From an uncultured Opitutia bacterium (GTDB taxonomy: Bacteria; Verrucomicrobiota; Verrucomicrobiia; Opitutales; Opitutaceae): a stretch of DNA of 52,582 nucleotides. This document shows, in pieces, positions 42,525 through 49,459 of the stretch; the first letter of the stretch is position 1, and the number at the start of each line of letters is the position of its first letter. The position numbers were made by a program, and so were the translations under genes. Under the pieces are notes generated by a model, which did no database searches, was not told the origin of the DNA, and was given only the letters and a program-made list of their open reading frames with translations. The stretch lies in contig CAIQQB010000131.1 of the NCBI GenBank assembly GCA_903873805.1, positions 1 through 52,582 on the forward strand, in the 5' to 3' direction.

Positions 42525-43061
42525 TCAGGGCAGCTGGGGTGGGGCGGAGCTCAGCGCTTCCGTCACGGTTTTCCGGCGCCGGTGATAGTAAAGGGCCATG
42601 CCGCCCTGGTAGAGCAGGGTCAGGGCGGCCACCAGGGAATAGACCAGACGGTAGAGTTTGACCGCCAGAACTTCAAATTCCTTCACCCCCATGCCGTATT
42701 GGCTGAGGGCCGCCCGCAGGTCGGGGGTCATGTCGGCATCGAGGCTGGTGACGCTGATCGAGAGCAGCCGGATCGCGCAGTAGAGCAAAATGGTGTTGCC
42801 CAGCAGCAGCTGGCTGCGCACGAGCCAGTTCATGCCGCGTCCCTGCCCGTTGCGCAGGAGCTGGCCGCCATGCAGCTCGACTGCGCCGGCCCCGGCGACA
42901 AGGGCGCCCACCACGGCGCCAAACCAGTCGCCGAATAGGGCCGACAGCACACCGCCGCCGGCACCGATCACGAACACGGTGCGGCCCTCGAACGTCGAGA
43001 CCCGCAGCACGCGGGCGAGGACGGCGGCGGGCAGGGAGGGGGACTTCGGCATCGGATGCAA
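42525..43061 (-). CDS. Small membrane protein of unknown function
   Basis: A 178-residue protein with about four hydrophobic helices (29-45, 47-63, 86-103, 137-158). TVFVIGAGGGVLSALFGDWFGAVVGALVAGAGAVELHGG makes a Gly-rich helical hairpin at the start. A basic motif YYHRRRK follows the last helix. No family is recognised. The start region is ambiguous (MHPMPKSPS). It is divergent from the CBS gene. Confidence 0.6.
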   Translation of the reverse strand: MHPMPKSPSLPAAVLARVLRVSTFEGRTVFVIGAGGGVLSALFGDWFGAVVGALVAGAGAVELHGGQLLRNGQGRGMNWLVRSQLLLGNTILLYCAIRLLSISVTSLDADMTPDLRAALSQYGMGVKEFEVLAVKLYRLVYSLVAALTLLYQGGMALYYHRRRKTVTEALSSAPPQLP

Positions 43062-43172
43062 GATGGCGGGGCCGCCCGGGCGTGCCAGCCAATTGTGGCG
43101 GCAAATATCTGCGCTGCAGGCTTGCCCGGGCGACCGGGCGGGTTATCTGTTGCCGAGCCCCTTCATTACCCC

Positions 43173-43622
43173 ATGAACACCCCCATCGCCACGTTGCTGA
43201 GCCGGAAGCATTCCTCCGCCCTGCATACGCTCAACGCGACGGCCACCGTGGCCGAAGCCGTGCACCTGATGAACACGCACAAAATCGGCTCCGTCCTCGT
43301 GATGGAGGGCCGCCGGCTGGCTGGCATTTTCACCGAGCGCGATGTCCTCACCCGCGTGGTCGGGGCCGACCGCGATCCGCACGCCACCACGCTCGCCGAG
43401 GTGATGACCCTGCATCCCGTCACCGTGCCGCCAACCGCGACGATCGAGGTGGTGATGGAACTCGTCACCGTCAGCCGCGTCCGCCGTCTGCCGGTGATCG
43501 ATGAAACCGGTTTGGTGATCGGGCTCGTGTCCATCGGGGACGTGATGCGCTGGCTGGTGGACGCGCACCGCGCCGAGGCCGAGCACCTGCGGCATTACAT
43601 CGCCGGCGGCGCCACCCCCTGA
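43173..43622 (+). CDS. CBS domain pair protein
   Basis: 149 residues holding two CBS motifs and little else. The first is about 12-68 (HTLNATATVAEAVHLMNTHKIGSVLVMEG, LAGIFTERDVLTRVV) and the second about 75-130 (TLHPVTVPPTATIEVVMEL, VRRLPVIDETGLVIGLVSIGDVMRWL). CBS pairs bind adenosine nucleotides such as AMP, ATP or SAM and act as energy sensors. The ATG follows CATTACCCC. No partner gene is apparent. Confidence 0.93.
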   Translation: MNTPIATLLSRKHSSALHTLNATATVAEAVHLMNTHKIGSVLVMEGRRLAGIFTERDVLTRVVGADRDPHATTLAEVMTLHPVTVPPTATIEVVMELVTVSRVRRLPVIDETGLVIGLVSIGDVMRWLVDAHRAEAEHLRHYIAGGATP

Positions 43623-43639
43623 GTGGGCTGGCCGGGGGG

Positions 43640-43702
43640 AGCGCATTGTCCCCAATGCGCTGGGTTGGAGCTGCGGGAACAAACCGCGTTGCGGTCAACG
43701 CG
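43640..43702. repeat. Pair of REP-like palindromes (family A)
   Basis: Two palindromes: AGCGCATTG-TCCC-CAATGCGCT (43640-43661, perfect) and CGCGTTG-CGGT-CAACGCG (43685-43702, 7-bp perfect stem). They are spaced 23 bp apart, almost the same as the pair at 2789-2854. Confidence 0.85.
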
Positions 43703-43724
43703 CGCCACCCGGTGTGCTCCCTTT

Positions 43725-44558
43725 CTAGGAGACAAACTCCTTTGGTCGCCCGCCGGGTGAGCGGCGGGACAGTCGCAATTGCAGCCGTCCTTGGATCTTG
43801 CGGAGCTGCAGCGGCGTGCCAAAGGCCCGGGCCAGATTGCGCGAGGTGACGGCCGTCCGGCACGCGCCTGCGGCGACGACGCGGCCGGCGCGGAGCACCA
43901 GCGCGTGGGTGAAGACGGGGGTGATCTCCTCGACGTGATGCGTGACCAGCATGAGGGCGGGTGCGCCGCGTTTCCGGGCCGAGGCAGTGAGGAAGCGCAG
44001 GAACTCCTCCCGCGCCACCGGATCGAGGCCGGCGCAGGGCTCGTCGAGGATGAGCAGACGCGGCCGCGCCATGAGGGCGCGCGCGATGAGCACGCGCTGG
44101 CGTTCACCCTGCGAAAGAAACAGCCAGGGCCGGTCCGCCAGCGCCGCGGCGCCGGTGAACCGCAGCCAGCGCAGCGCCGCCGCCCGGTCGGTCCTTGTGA
44201 CCCGCGCCCACAGGTCGAGCTGGGCGAACTTCCCGCTGATGACGGTCTCGCAGGCGGTTTCGCCCGGCGGGATGGACGCCTGGAGCGCGCTGGTCACCAG
44301 GCCGACTTTCCGGCGCAATTCGCGCCAGTCACTGCGGCCGTAGCGGTGGCCGAGCAGGGTGATGGCGCCGGCGCTGGGCGTGAGGTAGCCGGTGAGGGCG
44401 CGCAGGAGAGAGGTCTTGCCGCAGCCGTTGGGCCCGAGGATGACCCAGTTTTCGCCGGCGGCGACGGACCAGTCCACGGCGTCGAGCAAAGTGCCGCGGC
44501 CGCGGTTCACGGTGAGGCCGCGGATCTCGAGCAGGGGCTTGGGCGCACGCGTGGGCAT
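43725..44558 (-). CDS. ABC transporter ATP-binding protein
   Basis: A single ATPase domain of 277 residues, ModF/YlmA-like. Walker A (GPNGCGKTS) is at about 38-46, a Q-loop/LVTSALQASIPPGETACE segment is near 83-101, the signature FLSQGERQRVLIARAL at about 145-160 and Walker B LLILDEPCAGLDP at about 166-178. The H-loop is MLVTHHVEEI. The ATG at 44558 was chosen because the longer frame upstream runs into the MITE. No permease gene is adjacent. Stand-alone proteins of this type are often of unknown function. Confidence 0.88.
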   Translation of the reverse strand: MPTRAPKPLLEIRGLTVNRGRGTLLDAVDWSVAAGENWVILGPNGCGKTSLLRALTGYLTPSAGAITLLGHRYGRSDWRELRRKVGLVTSALQASIPPGETACETVISGKFAQLDLWARVTRTDRAAALRWLRFTGAAALADRPWLFLSQGERQRVLIARALMARPRLLILDEPCAGLDPVAREEFLRFLTASARKRGAPALMLVTHHVEEITPVFTHALVLRAGRVVAAGACRTAVTSRNLARAFGTPLQLRKIQGRLQLRLSRRSPGGRPKEFVS

Positions 44559-44845
44559 GGCACCCACGGTGGCCGCGCAGGCCGGAATGGTCAACGGGAC
44601 AGGCGACCCAACGCCCCCACCGGCATCAATGGGACGGATAGGACCGATGCGAACGAATGAAAACCCACGGTGCTGGCCGGGTTCGAAACGGCGACAATCG
44701 GTAGTGGTACAGAATGCGCATTGTAGGTCGGGGTTTATCCCCGACACGTCGGGCGTGAAGCCCGACCTACGGCGGCAACCAGCAAATTGTACCACTACCC
44801 GACAATCCGGATTGATCTGCGACTTCAGTCGTAAAACGCTGACCT
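44559..44845. other. Divergent intergenic region holding a MITE
   Basis: About 290 bp between the ABC ATPase (minus) and the ArsC-like gene (plus). It contains the 100-bp element at 44700-44799. Left of it (44559-44691) there is no feature I can name. Right of it (44808-44845) is the short leader of the ArsC-like gene. Confidence 0.7.
44700..44799. mobile_element. MITE-like element with 12-bp TIRs and 8-bp TSD
   Basis: The ends are perfect inverted repeats, GGTAGTGGTACA at 44700-44711 and TGTACCACTACC at 44788-44799. Immediately outside, CGACAATC occurs at 44692-44699 and again in the same orientation at 44800-44807: an 8-bp target duplication. Inside is a second hairpin (GTAGGTCGGG 44723-44732 with CCCGACCTAC 44761-44770). 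There is no coding capacity, so a transposase in trans is required. An 8-bp duplication and GG ends fit IS families such as IS1595 or ISL3; which one is a guess. It lies 46 bp from the ArsC-like start and 142 bp from the ATPase start. Confidence 0.88.
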
Positions 44846-45232
44846 ATGAAGAAAAGTGCACCTGCGGTCATTTACACCTACGCCCACTGCGACACCTGCC
44901 GCCGGGCGGTCCAATGGCTGCGGAAGCAGTCGGTGGCATTTAGCGAGAAGCCGATCCGGGAAACCCCGCCGACACCGGTCGAGCTGCGCGCGATGCTGCG
45001 CCACCAGGGCGGTGCGCTGCGGAAGCTGTTCAACACCTCGGGCCGCGACTACCGCGCCCTGGGCCTGGGCGACAAGCTCGCGACAATGGACGAGGCCGCC
45101 GCCCTCGCGTTGCTCGCCGCCAACGGCAACCTCGTGAAACGCCCCTTCGTGCTCGGCGCCGATTTCGGTTTGGTGGGTTTCGACCAAGCGGGGTGGGCGC
45201 GGGTCTGGAAAATTCCGCCGCCCGCGGCTTGA
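44846..45232 (+). CDS. ArsC/Spx-family thioredoxin-fold protein
   Basis: A 128-residue protein of the arsenate reductase/Spx family. The redox motif C15-D-T-C18 is in YTYAHCDTCRRAVQWLRKQ. The family's conserved body follows: LFNTSGRDYRALGL, MDEAAALALLAANGNLVKRPFVLG. Known members reduce arsenate or regulate RNA polymerase; the CxxC here is more like Spx or YffB than ArsC of plasmid type. The nearby genes give no arsenic context. The ATG is preceded by TGACCT. Confidence 0.88.
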   Translation: MKKSAPAVIYTYAHCDTCRRAVQWLRKQSVAFSEKPIRETPPTPVELRAMLRHQGGALRKLFNTSGRDYRALGLGDKLATMDEAAALALLAANGNLVKRPFVLGADFGLVGFDQAGWARVWKIPPPAA

Positions 45233-45499
45233 ATGGAGCCGGGGCGCCCCCGCCCCGGCTGAGGTCACCGGTGAAATAGTCGCAGTTTTCGCGCCAGCTC
45301 GCGATAGCGCATTCGGATCGGCTCGATGGGCGCTCGCCGCTACAGCCGGCCCGGGATGGACAAGGGCGAGTGCAAGCTGATTGAGCAACTTTTCCCATCG
45401 GCTAGCCCCACGAACTTGTCAACTATTGGTTGACATGTTCGTGGGTGACTGGCGGTGGGTTGCACTCGCTTCGCGGGGCGTTTCGGCCAGACTGGCCCC
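45233..45499. other. Intergenic region with two palindromic elements
   Basis: About 265 bp. It has a family B repeat right after the stop (GCCGGGGCGCCCCCGCCCCGGC, about 45237) and the 15-bp-arm hairpin at 45409-45443. There is no T-run after either. No gene is seen. Confidence 0.6.
45409..45443. repeat. Hairpin with 15-bp arms
   Basis: CACGAACTTGTCAAC (45409-45423) pairs with GTTGACATGTTCGTG (45429-45443) at 14 of 15 positions around a 5-nt loop. Flanking bases extend the pairing loosely. It has no T-run, so it is an unlikely terminator. Confidence 0.8.
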
Positions 45500-46036
45500 A
45501 TGCCTGAGAACCCCTCCCGCATTGAAGTCCGGCTGCGCGAGCTGGCGCAGCTCTTCAACTCGATGGACCCCTCGCCGTTCAACGAGCGCGACCTCGACGG
45601 CGATGCGGAGGAATTTATCATTTCGTGGGCGCGTGAGCTGCCGGTCGGTTCGGCCATCGAGCTGACGGTGCAGCTCGCTGTGGCTCCGCCACCGGCCCGG
45701 GCCACCGCACTGGAGGGGGCGGTGCGGCACTTCTTCACCGAACGCGCCCTGATCAAGCATCTCGAATTCCGCCAGCTCATGCGCCGCGGGCGGCAGAGCC
45801 TGCTCATCGGCCTGCTGTTCCTCGCGGGCTGCTTCGCCCTGAGCCAGCTCGCCAGCGCGTTCGGCCACGGCACCGCGGCCGACGTGGTCAAGGAAAGCCT
45901 CACCATCGTCGGTTGGGTCGCGATGTGGCGTCCGCTGGAAATCTACCTCTACGACTGGTGGCCGCTGCGGGACGAGTGGCGGCTGCTGGAGCGGCTGGCC
46001 AAGATGAAGGTCACGCTGGTGCCGCCGGCGGCGTGA
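45500..46036 (+). CDS. Membrane protein of unknown function, conserved type
   Basis: 178 residues. The soluble N-half has IEVRLRELAQLFNSMDPSPFNERDLDGDAEEFIISWAREL, a pattern seen in a widespread uncharacterised family. Two membrane segments follow (about 98-116, SLLIGLLFLAGCFALSQLA; and about 128-145, SLTIVGWVAMWRP). It ends with EIYLYDWWPLRDEWRLLERL. The function is unknown. The ATG follows CTGGCCCC. The next gene is 129 bp downstream. Confidence 0.75.
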   Translation: MPENPSRIEVRLRELAQLFNSMDPSPFNERDLDGDAEEFIISWARELPVGSAIELTVQLAVAPPPARATALEGAVRHFFTERALIKHLEFRQLMRRGRQSLLIGLLFLAGCFALSQLASAFGHGTAADVVKESLTIVGWVAMWRPLEIYLYDWWPLRDEWRLLERLAKMKVTLVPPAA

Positions 46037-46165
46037 GGGTGCGGTGATGGCAGGGCGGAAAGGCGGGAAAGCTTGCCGGGAAGAGGGCGTCCCGGCCCCA
46101 TGCAGGCCACGGGGCGTGAGGTGTCCGTTGACTTGGCGGGGGTGTGGTGCGCAGACTGGGCCGAC

Positions 46166-46426
46166 ATGACCGCCGTCCTCCCGACTCCCTTGCAAGCAAC
46201 CCTGCGCTGGCTCGCCGCCCACACCGGCTTCCCGGCCCGGCGGCTGCCGGCGTCGGCGGAGACGCTGCTGCTGCTCGCGGCGGCGGCGCAGGAGGCGGAG
46301 ATGGCGGTCTCGCGGCCGAGCACGGGTCTTCAGCAGCTCGACCGGGTGAACAAGGCGGCCCAGCGCTCCCACGCGATCCGCCGGGCCCAGGTCCATTTCA
46401 AATGCGACAACAGCGCCAAGGTGTGA
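46166..46426 (+). CDS. Small protein of unknown function
   Basis: 86 residues from the ATG at 46166; ATG 46100 and an upstream GTG are alternatives. Helical, Ala/Leu/Arg-rich (ASAETLLLLAAAAQEAEMAVSR), ending RRAQVHFKCDNSAKV. No family is recognised. It could be a real small protein or a chance frame in GC-rich DNA; the consistent polar/hydrophobic pattern slightly favours the former. Confidence 0.4.
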   Translation: MTAVLPTPLQATLRWLAAHTGFPARRLPASAETLLLLAAAAQEAEMAVSRPSTGLQQLDRVNKAAQRSHAIRRAQVHFKCDNSAKV

Positions 46427-46489
46427 GCCGCCCGGCCCCCGGGCCGTCAACGGGCTTGTCGAACCGGTGTTAATCGGGGAGAAGCAGCC

Positions 46490-47539
46490 ATGAACTTTCG
46501 TCTCGGCCTGATTGCCCTGCTCGGATGCCTGGCGGCGCGGGATGCGCAGGCGCTGATTGAGCACCGCGTCGAGAAGACGTTTCCGGCCCGGGCCGGAACG
46601 GTGCTGGCCGTCGAACTATTCAACGGGGCGATCAATGTGACCGCTGCCGATTCCGACACCCTGGAGGCGGAGGTGCTGGAGCAGTGCGATGTGGCGACGG
46701 AAAAGGAGGCCACCCCCTGGTATGCCGATCTGGTGCTCGGTCTCGACCAGCAGGGCAACCGGGTGGTCATCAACGCGAGCTACAAGCAGAAGATGAGCCC
46801 GACCTGGAAGAACTGGCCGCCGGTGCTGCTCGTGCTCAATCTCAAGGTGCCGCGCAACTGTGAACTCGACCTCTACACCCGCGACGGCGGCATCACCGTG
46901 GGCAATCTCCAGGGCCGGCTGAAGCTGCGCAATGAAACCGGGAAGATTTTTACGGGCGAAATCGACGGTTCCATCAGCGTCCAGAGCTTTGGAGGCGACG
47001 TCGCGCTGACGGCGTGCACCGGCCCCGTCGAGGTGAGCACCACCACCGGAGCCATCCTGGTCGGCCGGGCGTTCGGGCCCACCCGGCTCGCGAGCGCGGG
47101 CGGCGCAATCGAGGTGCAGCGGGCGGCCGGTGGAGTCAGCACCAACGGCAATGGCTCCGAAATCAAGGTGCGGTTCACCCATCCGGTCACATCCCCATCC
47201 GACCTCGTCACCTCCGGCGGCAGCATCACGGCAATCTTCGATCGGCGCAGCGGGGTCGATCTCGACGCCCAGGCTTCGGTCCTCGGCAAAGTTACGGTCC
47301 GCAACCTGACGCTGCCGACCGTCGGAGCCTCGGATACGTCGCGGCGTTCGCACTTGGCGGAGAAGCTCAATGGCGGCGGACCGGTGGTTTCCATGCATGC
47401 GTCAGGCGGCAACATCCTGCTGCTGGGCGAGGATCCGATGCCCGGGGAGGAGGTGGTGCCCGCGGCGGCCGCAGGGACGCCGGCGGAGAAGAAGGGGGAG
47501 GCACCTCCGGGGTCCGGGGCGGTGGGTGGTTCGCGCTGA
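46490..47539 (+). CDS. DUF4097-like exported beta-helix protein
   Basis: A 349-residue exported protein. The signal peptide is LGLIALLGCLAARDAQA. It has a right-handed beta-helix style body of the DUF4097 'adhesin' type: FNGAINVTAADSDTLEAEV, LYTRDGGITVGNLQGRLKLRNETGKIFTGEIDGSISVQSFGGDVAL, VEVSTTTGAILVGRA, LASAGGAIEV. The C-terminal 50 residues are Gly/Ala/Glu-rich. The function is unknown. GGGGAG 12 bp upstream is one of the few good Shine-Dalgarno sites. Confidence 0.82.
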   Translation: MNFRLGLIALLGCLAARDAQALIEHRVEKTFPARAGTVLAVELFNGAINVTAADSDTLEAEVLEQCDVATEKEATPWYADLVLGLDQQGNRVVINASYKQKMSPTWKNWPPVLLVLNLKVPRNCELDLYTRDGGITVGNLQGRLKLRNETGKIFTGEIDGSISVQSFGGDVALTACTGPVEVSTTTGAILVGRAFGPTRLASAGGAIEVQRAAGGVSTNGNGSEIKVRFTHPVTSPSDLVTSGGSITAIFDRRSGVDLDAQASVLGKVTVRNLTLPTVGASDTSRRSHLAEKLNGGGPVVSMHASGGNILLLGEDPMPGEEVVPAAAAGTPAEKKGEAPPGSGAVGGSR

Positions 47540-47641
47540 CGCGTGGGCGGGCGATGGTCGAGCGGGTGAGTCGGTTGAACCGGATCGCGGGGTGAGGGCC
47601 CCCCGCCTACATTTCAAGCCAGAGCGACGGGCATCCGGAGA

Positions 47642-47712
47642 GTAGCGCAGGCATCCCGGCCTGCTCCGAAAAACCCGATAAACACGGAGGCAGGCAGGGA
47701 TGCCTGCGCTAC
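47642..47712. repeat. Inverted repeat pair (family D)
   Basis: Arms of 23 bp (47642-47664 and 47690-47712), based on GTAGCGCAGGCATCCC, match at 22 of 23 positions with a 25-nt loop. Arms of the same family appear at 49268-49289, 49433-49455 and about 52227-52250. Confidence 0.85.
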
Positions 47713-47719
47713 AACGGGC

Positions 47720-47751
47720 AAAAAAAGGGCCGGTCGCATGGACCGGCCCTT
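47720..47751 (-). terminator. Intrinsic terminator of the PPi-PFK gene
   Basis: An 11-bp stem (AAGGGCCGGTC with GACCGGCCCTT) with a 5-nt loop. Read on the minus strand it runs into a stretch of T (A-run 47720-47726). It sits 25 bp after the stop of the minus-strand phosphofructokinase gene. Confidence 0.92.
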
Positions 47752-47775
47752 GGCAGAAATGAAACGTTATTCCAC

Positions 47776-49032
47776 TCAGACTTCGTAGGCAGGGAGCTGC
47801 TTGTCCACGCGGGCCTTGTCGAGCTTGGCGTAGATGGGCAGGCCGCTGTCGTGCAGCACGACGGTCTCGCCCTGGATGAGCGGTTGCGCGTAGCGGAGGA
47901 ACTGATGATTCATCGACACGCCGTCCTCGTTGACCCACTCGGGGGGGAGCTTCTTGACGGCATTGGCGACATCGGCGAGGGGAGCCAGGCCGGTTTCGCA
48001 GGTGTAGTTGTCGCCATCGCCGCGCATGAGCGTGATCATCTTGTCGGTCTCGCCGTTGACGGCGGCTTTGACGGCGGCCTGACCGGCGAGGAAGGCCTCG
48101 TCGGCGTCGGTCTTCGAACCGGCGTGGGCGGCGGCGCGCTGGGTGATGCCGAGCTTGACGGTGCGCACCTTGGTGCCGGGCAGGTTCTGTTCGGCGAGGG
48201 TGCGGAGGTAGTCGGCGGCGCCGCCGAGTTGGGCGTTGCCGAAGGCGTCGGTGGCCTCGGCTGCGGAGACGTAGTTGCCGTCGGCGTCAATCAGGCCCTC
48301 GCCGACGACGATGAGGCAGTATTTCTCGCGTTTGAGGATGCGTTGGACATCGGCGACAAATTTTTCGGCCGAGAAGGCGACCTCGGGCAGGTAGATGAGG
48401 TGCGGCGGATCGTGCGGATGGTCGCGGCGTTTGGCGAGGGAGGCGCTGGCGGCGATCCAGCCGGCATTGCGGCCCATGACCTCGACGATGGAGACGAGGT
48501 CGTGCTGGCCCATGGCCTCATGGTCGCAGGCGAGCTCGCGGATGGTGGTGCAGATGAATTTGGCGACGGAGCCGTAGCCCGGACAGTGGTCGGTGAGGGC
48601 GAGGTCGTTGTCGATGGTCTTGGGGATGCCGATGACGCGCAGCTCGTATTCCTGCTGCCGGGCGGTCTGGGCGATCTTGTCGGCGGTGTCCTGGGAGTCG
48701 TTGCCGCCGATGTAGAAGAAATAGCGGATGTTATGCGCCTTGAAGACGGCGATGACGCGTTCGAAATCCTGGGCCTTCTTGAGCTTGTGACGGCAGGTGC
48801 CGAGGGCGGCGCCGGGGGTGACGCGGAGGCCGCGGATGGTCTGCTGGGACTCGGCGGCGAGATCGATGAAGTCCTCGTTGAGAATGCCCAGCACGCCGTT
48901 GAGCGAACCATAGACCTCCTCGATGCAGCTGTGGTTGAGGGCCTCGGCGACCACGCCGGCCACGCTGGCGTTGATGACGGCGGTGGGGCCACCGGACTGG
49001 CCCACCAAGACATTTCCTACGAGTTCAGCCAT
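47776..49032 (-). CDS. Pyrophosphate-dependent phosphofructokinase
   Basis: A 418-residue phosphofructokinase of the PPi-using long type. The donor loop is GQSGGPTAVINAS (11-23), GGNDSQDT is at 109-116, PKTIDND at 137-143, TDHCPGYGSVAKF near 147 and EVMGRNAGW near 185. The TPGAALGTCRHKL block (about 72-84) is typical of this clade. It is the second PFK in the window; the other (34432) is a different subfamily. Using PPi would save ATP in glycolysis and make the step reversible. It ends at a good terminator. Confidence 0.92.
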   Translation of the reverse strand: MAELVGNVLVGQSGGPTAVINASVAGVVAEALNHSCIEEVYGSLNGVLGILNEDFIDLAAESQQTIRGLRVTPGAALGTCRHKLKKAQDFERVIAVFKAHNIRYFFYIGGNDSQDTADKIAQTARQQEYELRVIGIPKTIDNDLALTDHCPGYGSVAKFICTTIRELACDHEAMGQHDLVSIVEVMGRNAGWIAASASLAKRRDHPHDPPHLIYLPEVAFSAEKFVADVQRILKREKYCLIVVGEGLIDADGNYVSAAEATDAFGNAQLGGAADYLRTLAEQNLPGTKVRTVKLGITQRAAAHAGSKTDADEAFLAGQAAVKAAVNGETDKMITLMRGDGDNYTCETGLAPLADVANAVKKLPPEWVNEDGVSMNHQFLRYAQPLIQGETVVLHDSGLPIYAKLDKARVDKQLPAYEV

Positions 49033-49174
49033 GACAGATTGGATAAAGGGTTAAAGAAACAAGAACGGGCAGGCTGACGGACGCGGCGCGCCGCTGGCAA
49101 ACCCAAAGTTTTCCCAATCGCGCAAACGCATGGCGAGGGGGGGGCGATTGGGAGAAGCGCAGTGCGGGTTGAAA

Positions 49175-49238
49175 ATGTGGGCGGGGTGCCCTCACCCTGC
49201 GTCGGCCGAATCGCGGGGTGAGGACACCCCGCCTACAT
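49175..49238. repeat. Inverted pair of family C repeats
   Basis: Arms 49175-49200 and 49213-49238, 26 bp, mostly complementary and based on GTGGGCGGGGTGCCCTCACC. The loop is 12 nt. Same organisation as 24355-24418. Confidence 0.8.
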
Positions 49239-49267
49239 TTCAAGCCGGTACATCCGACTGCCAAGGA

Positions 49268-49455
49268 TAGCGCAGGCATCCCGGCCTGCTTCCGTGGGCT
49301 GGTCCGAAATCTTTCTCGTTCTCCGGTTTGAAGGTCTGGATATCTGAGGGCTGTGGTTCCGGAGGTCGGAGAGATCGGAGACGGAAACGGGCAGGAGAAA
49401 GAGAACGTGTAAGAGAACGAGAAAGATAGGGAGCAGGCAGGCATCCCTGCGCTAC
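49268..49455. repeat. Nested inverted repeat, about 190 bp
   Basis: Outer arms are family D (49268-49289 and about 49433-49455). Inner arms ATCTTTCTCGTTCTC (49309-49323) and its perfect complement (49413-49427) are 15 bp. Between them lies an unpaired stretch of about 90 bp. No target duplication was seen. Confidence 0.7.
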
Positions 49456-49459
49456 TTTT

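Larger units (their letters stand above)
49033..49459. other. Intergenic repeat cluster between PFK and purB
   Basis: About 430 bp, with no gene found. It contains the family C inverted pair at 49175-49238 and the nested inverted element at 49268-49455. Between 49328 and 49400 a short GA/CT-biased stretch joins the inner arms. The PFK promoter, on the minus strand, should lie at 49033-49150. Confidence 0.65.

Noticed and set aside
44675-44700. GGTTCGAA motif that resembles a tRNA T-loop
   Set aside because: No acceptor stem, D-arm or anticodon arm can be built around it.
45340-45906. Minus-strand frame across the 45409-45443 hairpin
   Set aside because: It overlaps the well-patterned plus-strand gene at 45500 and its first residues come from the palindrome.
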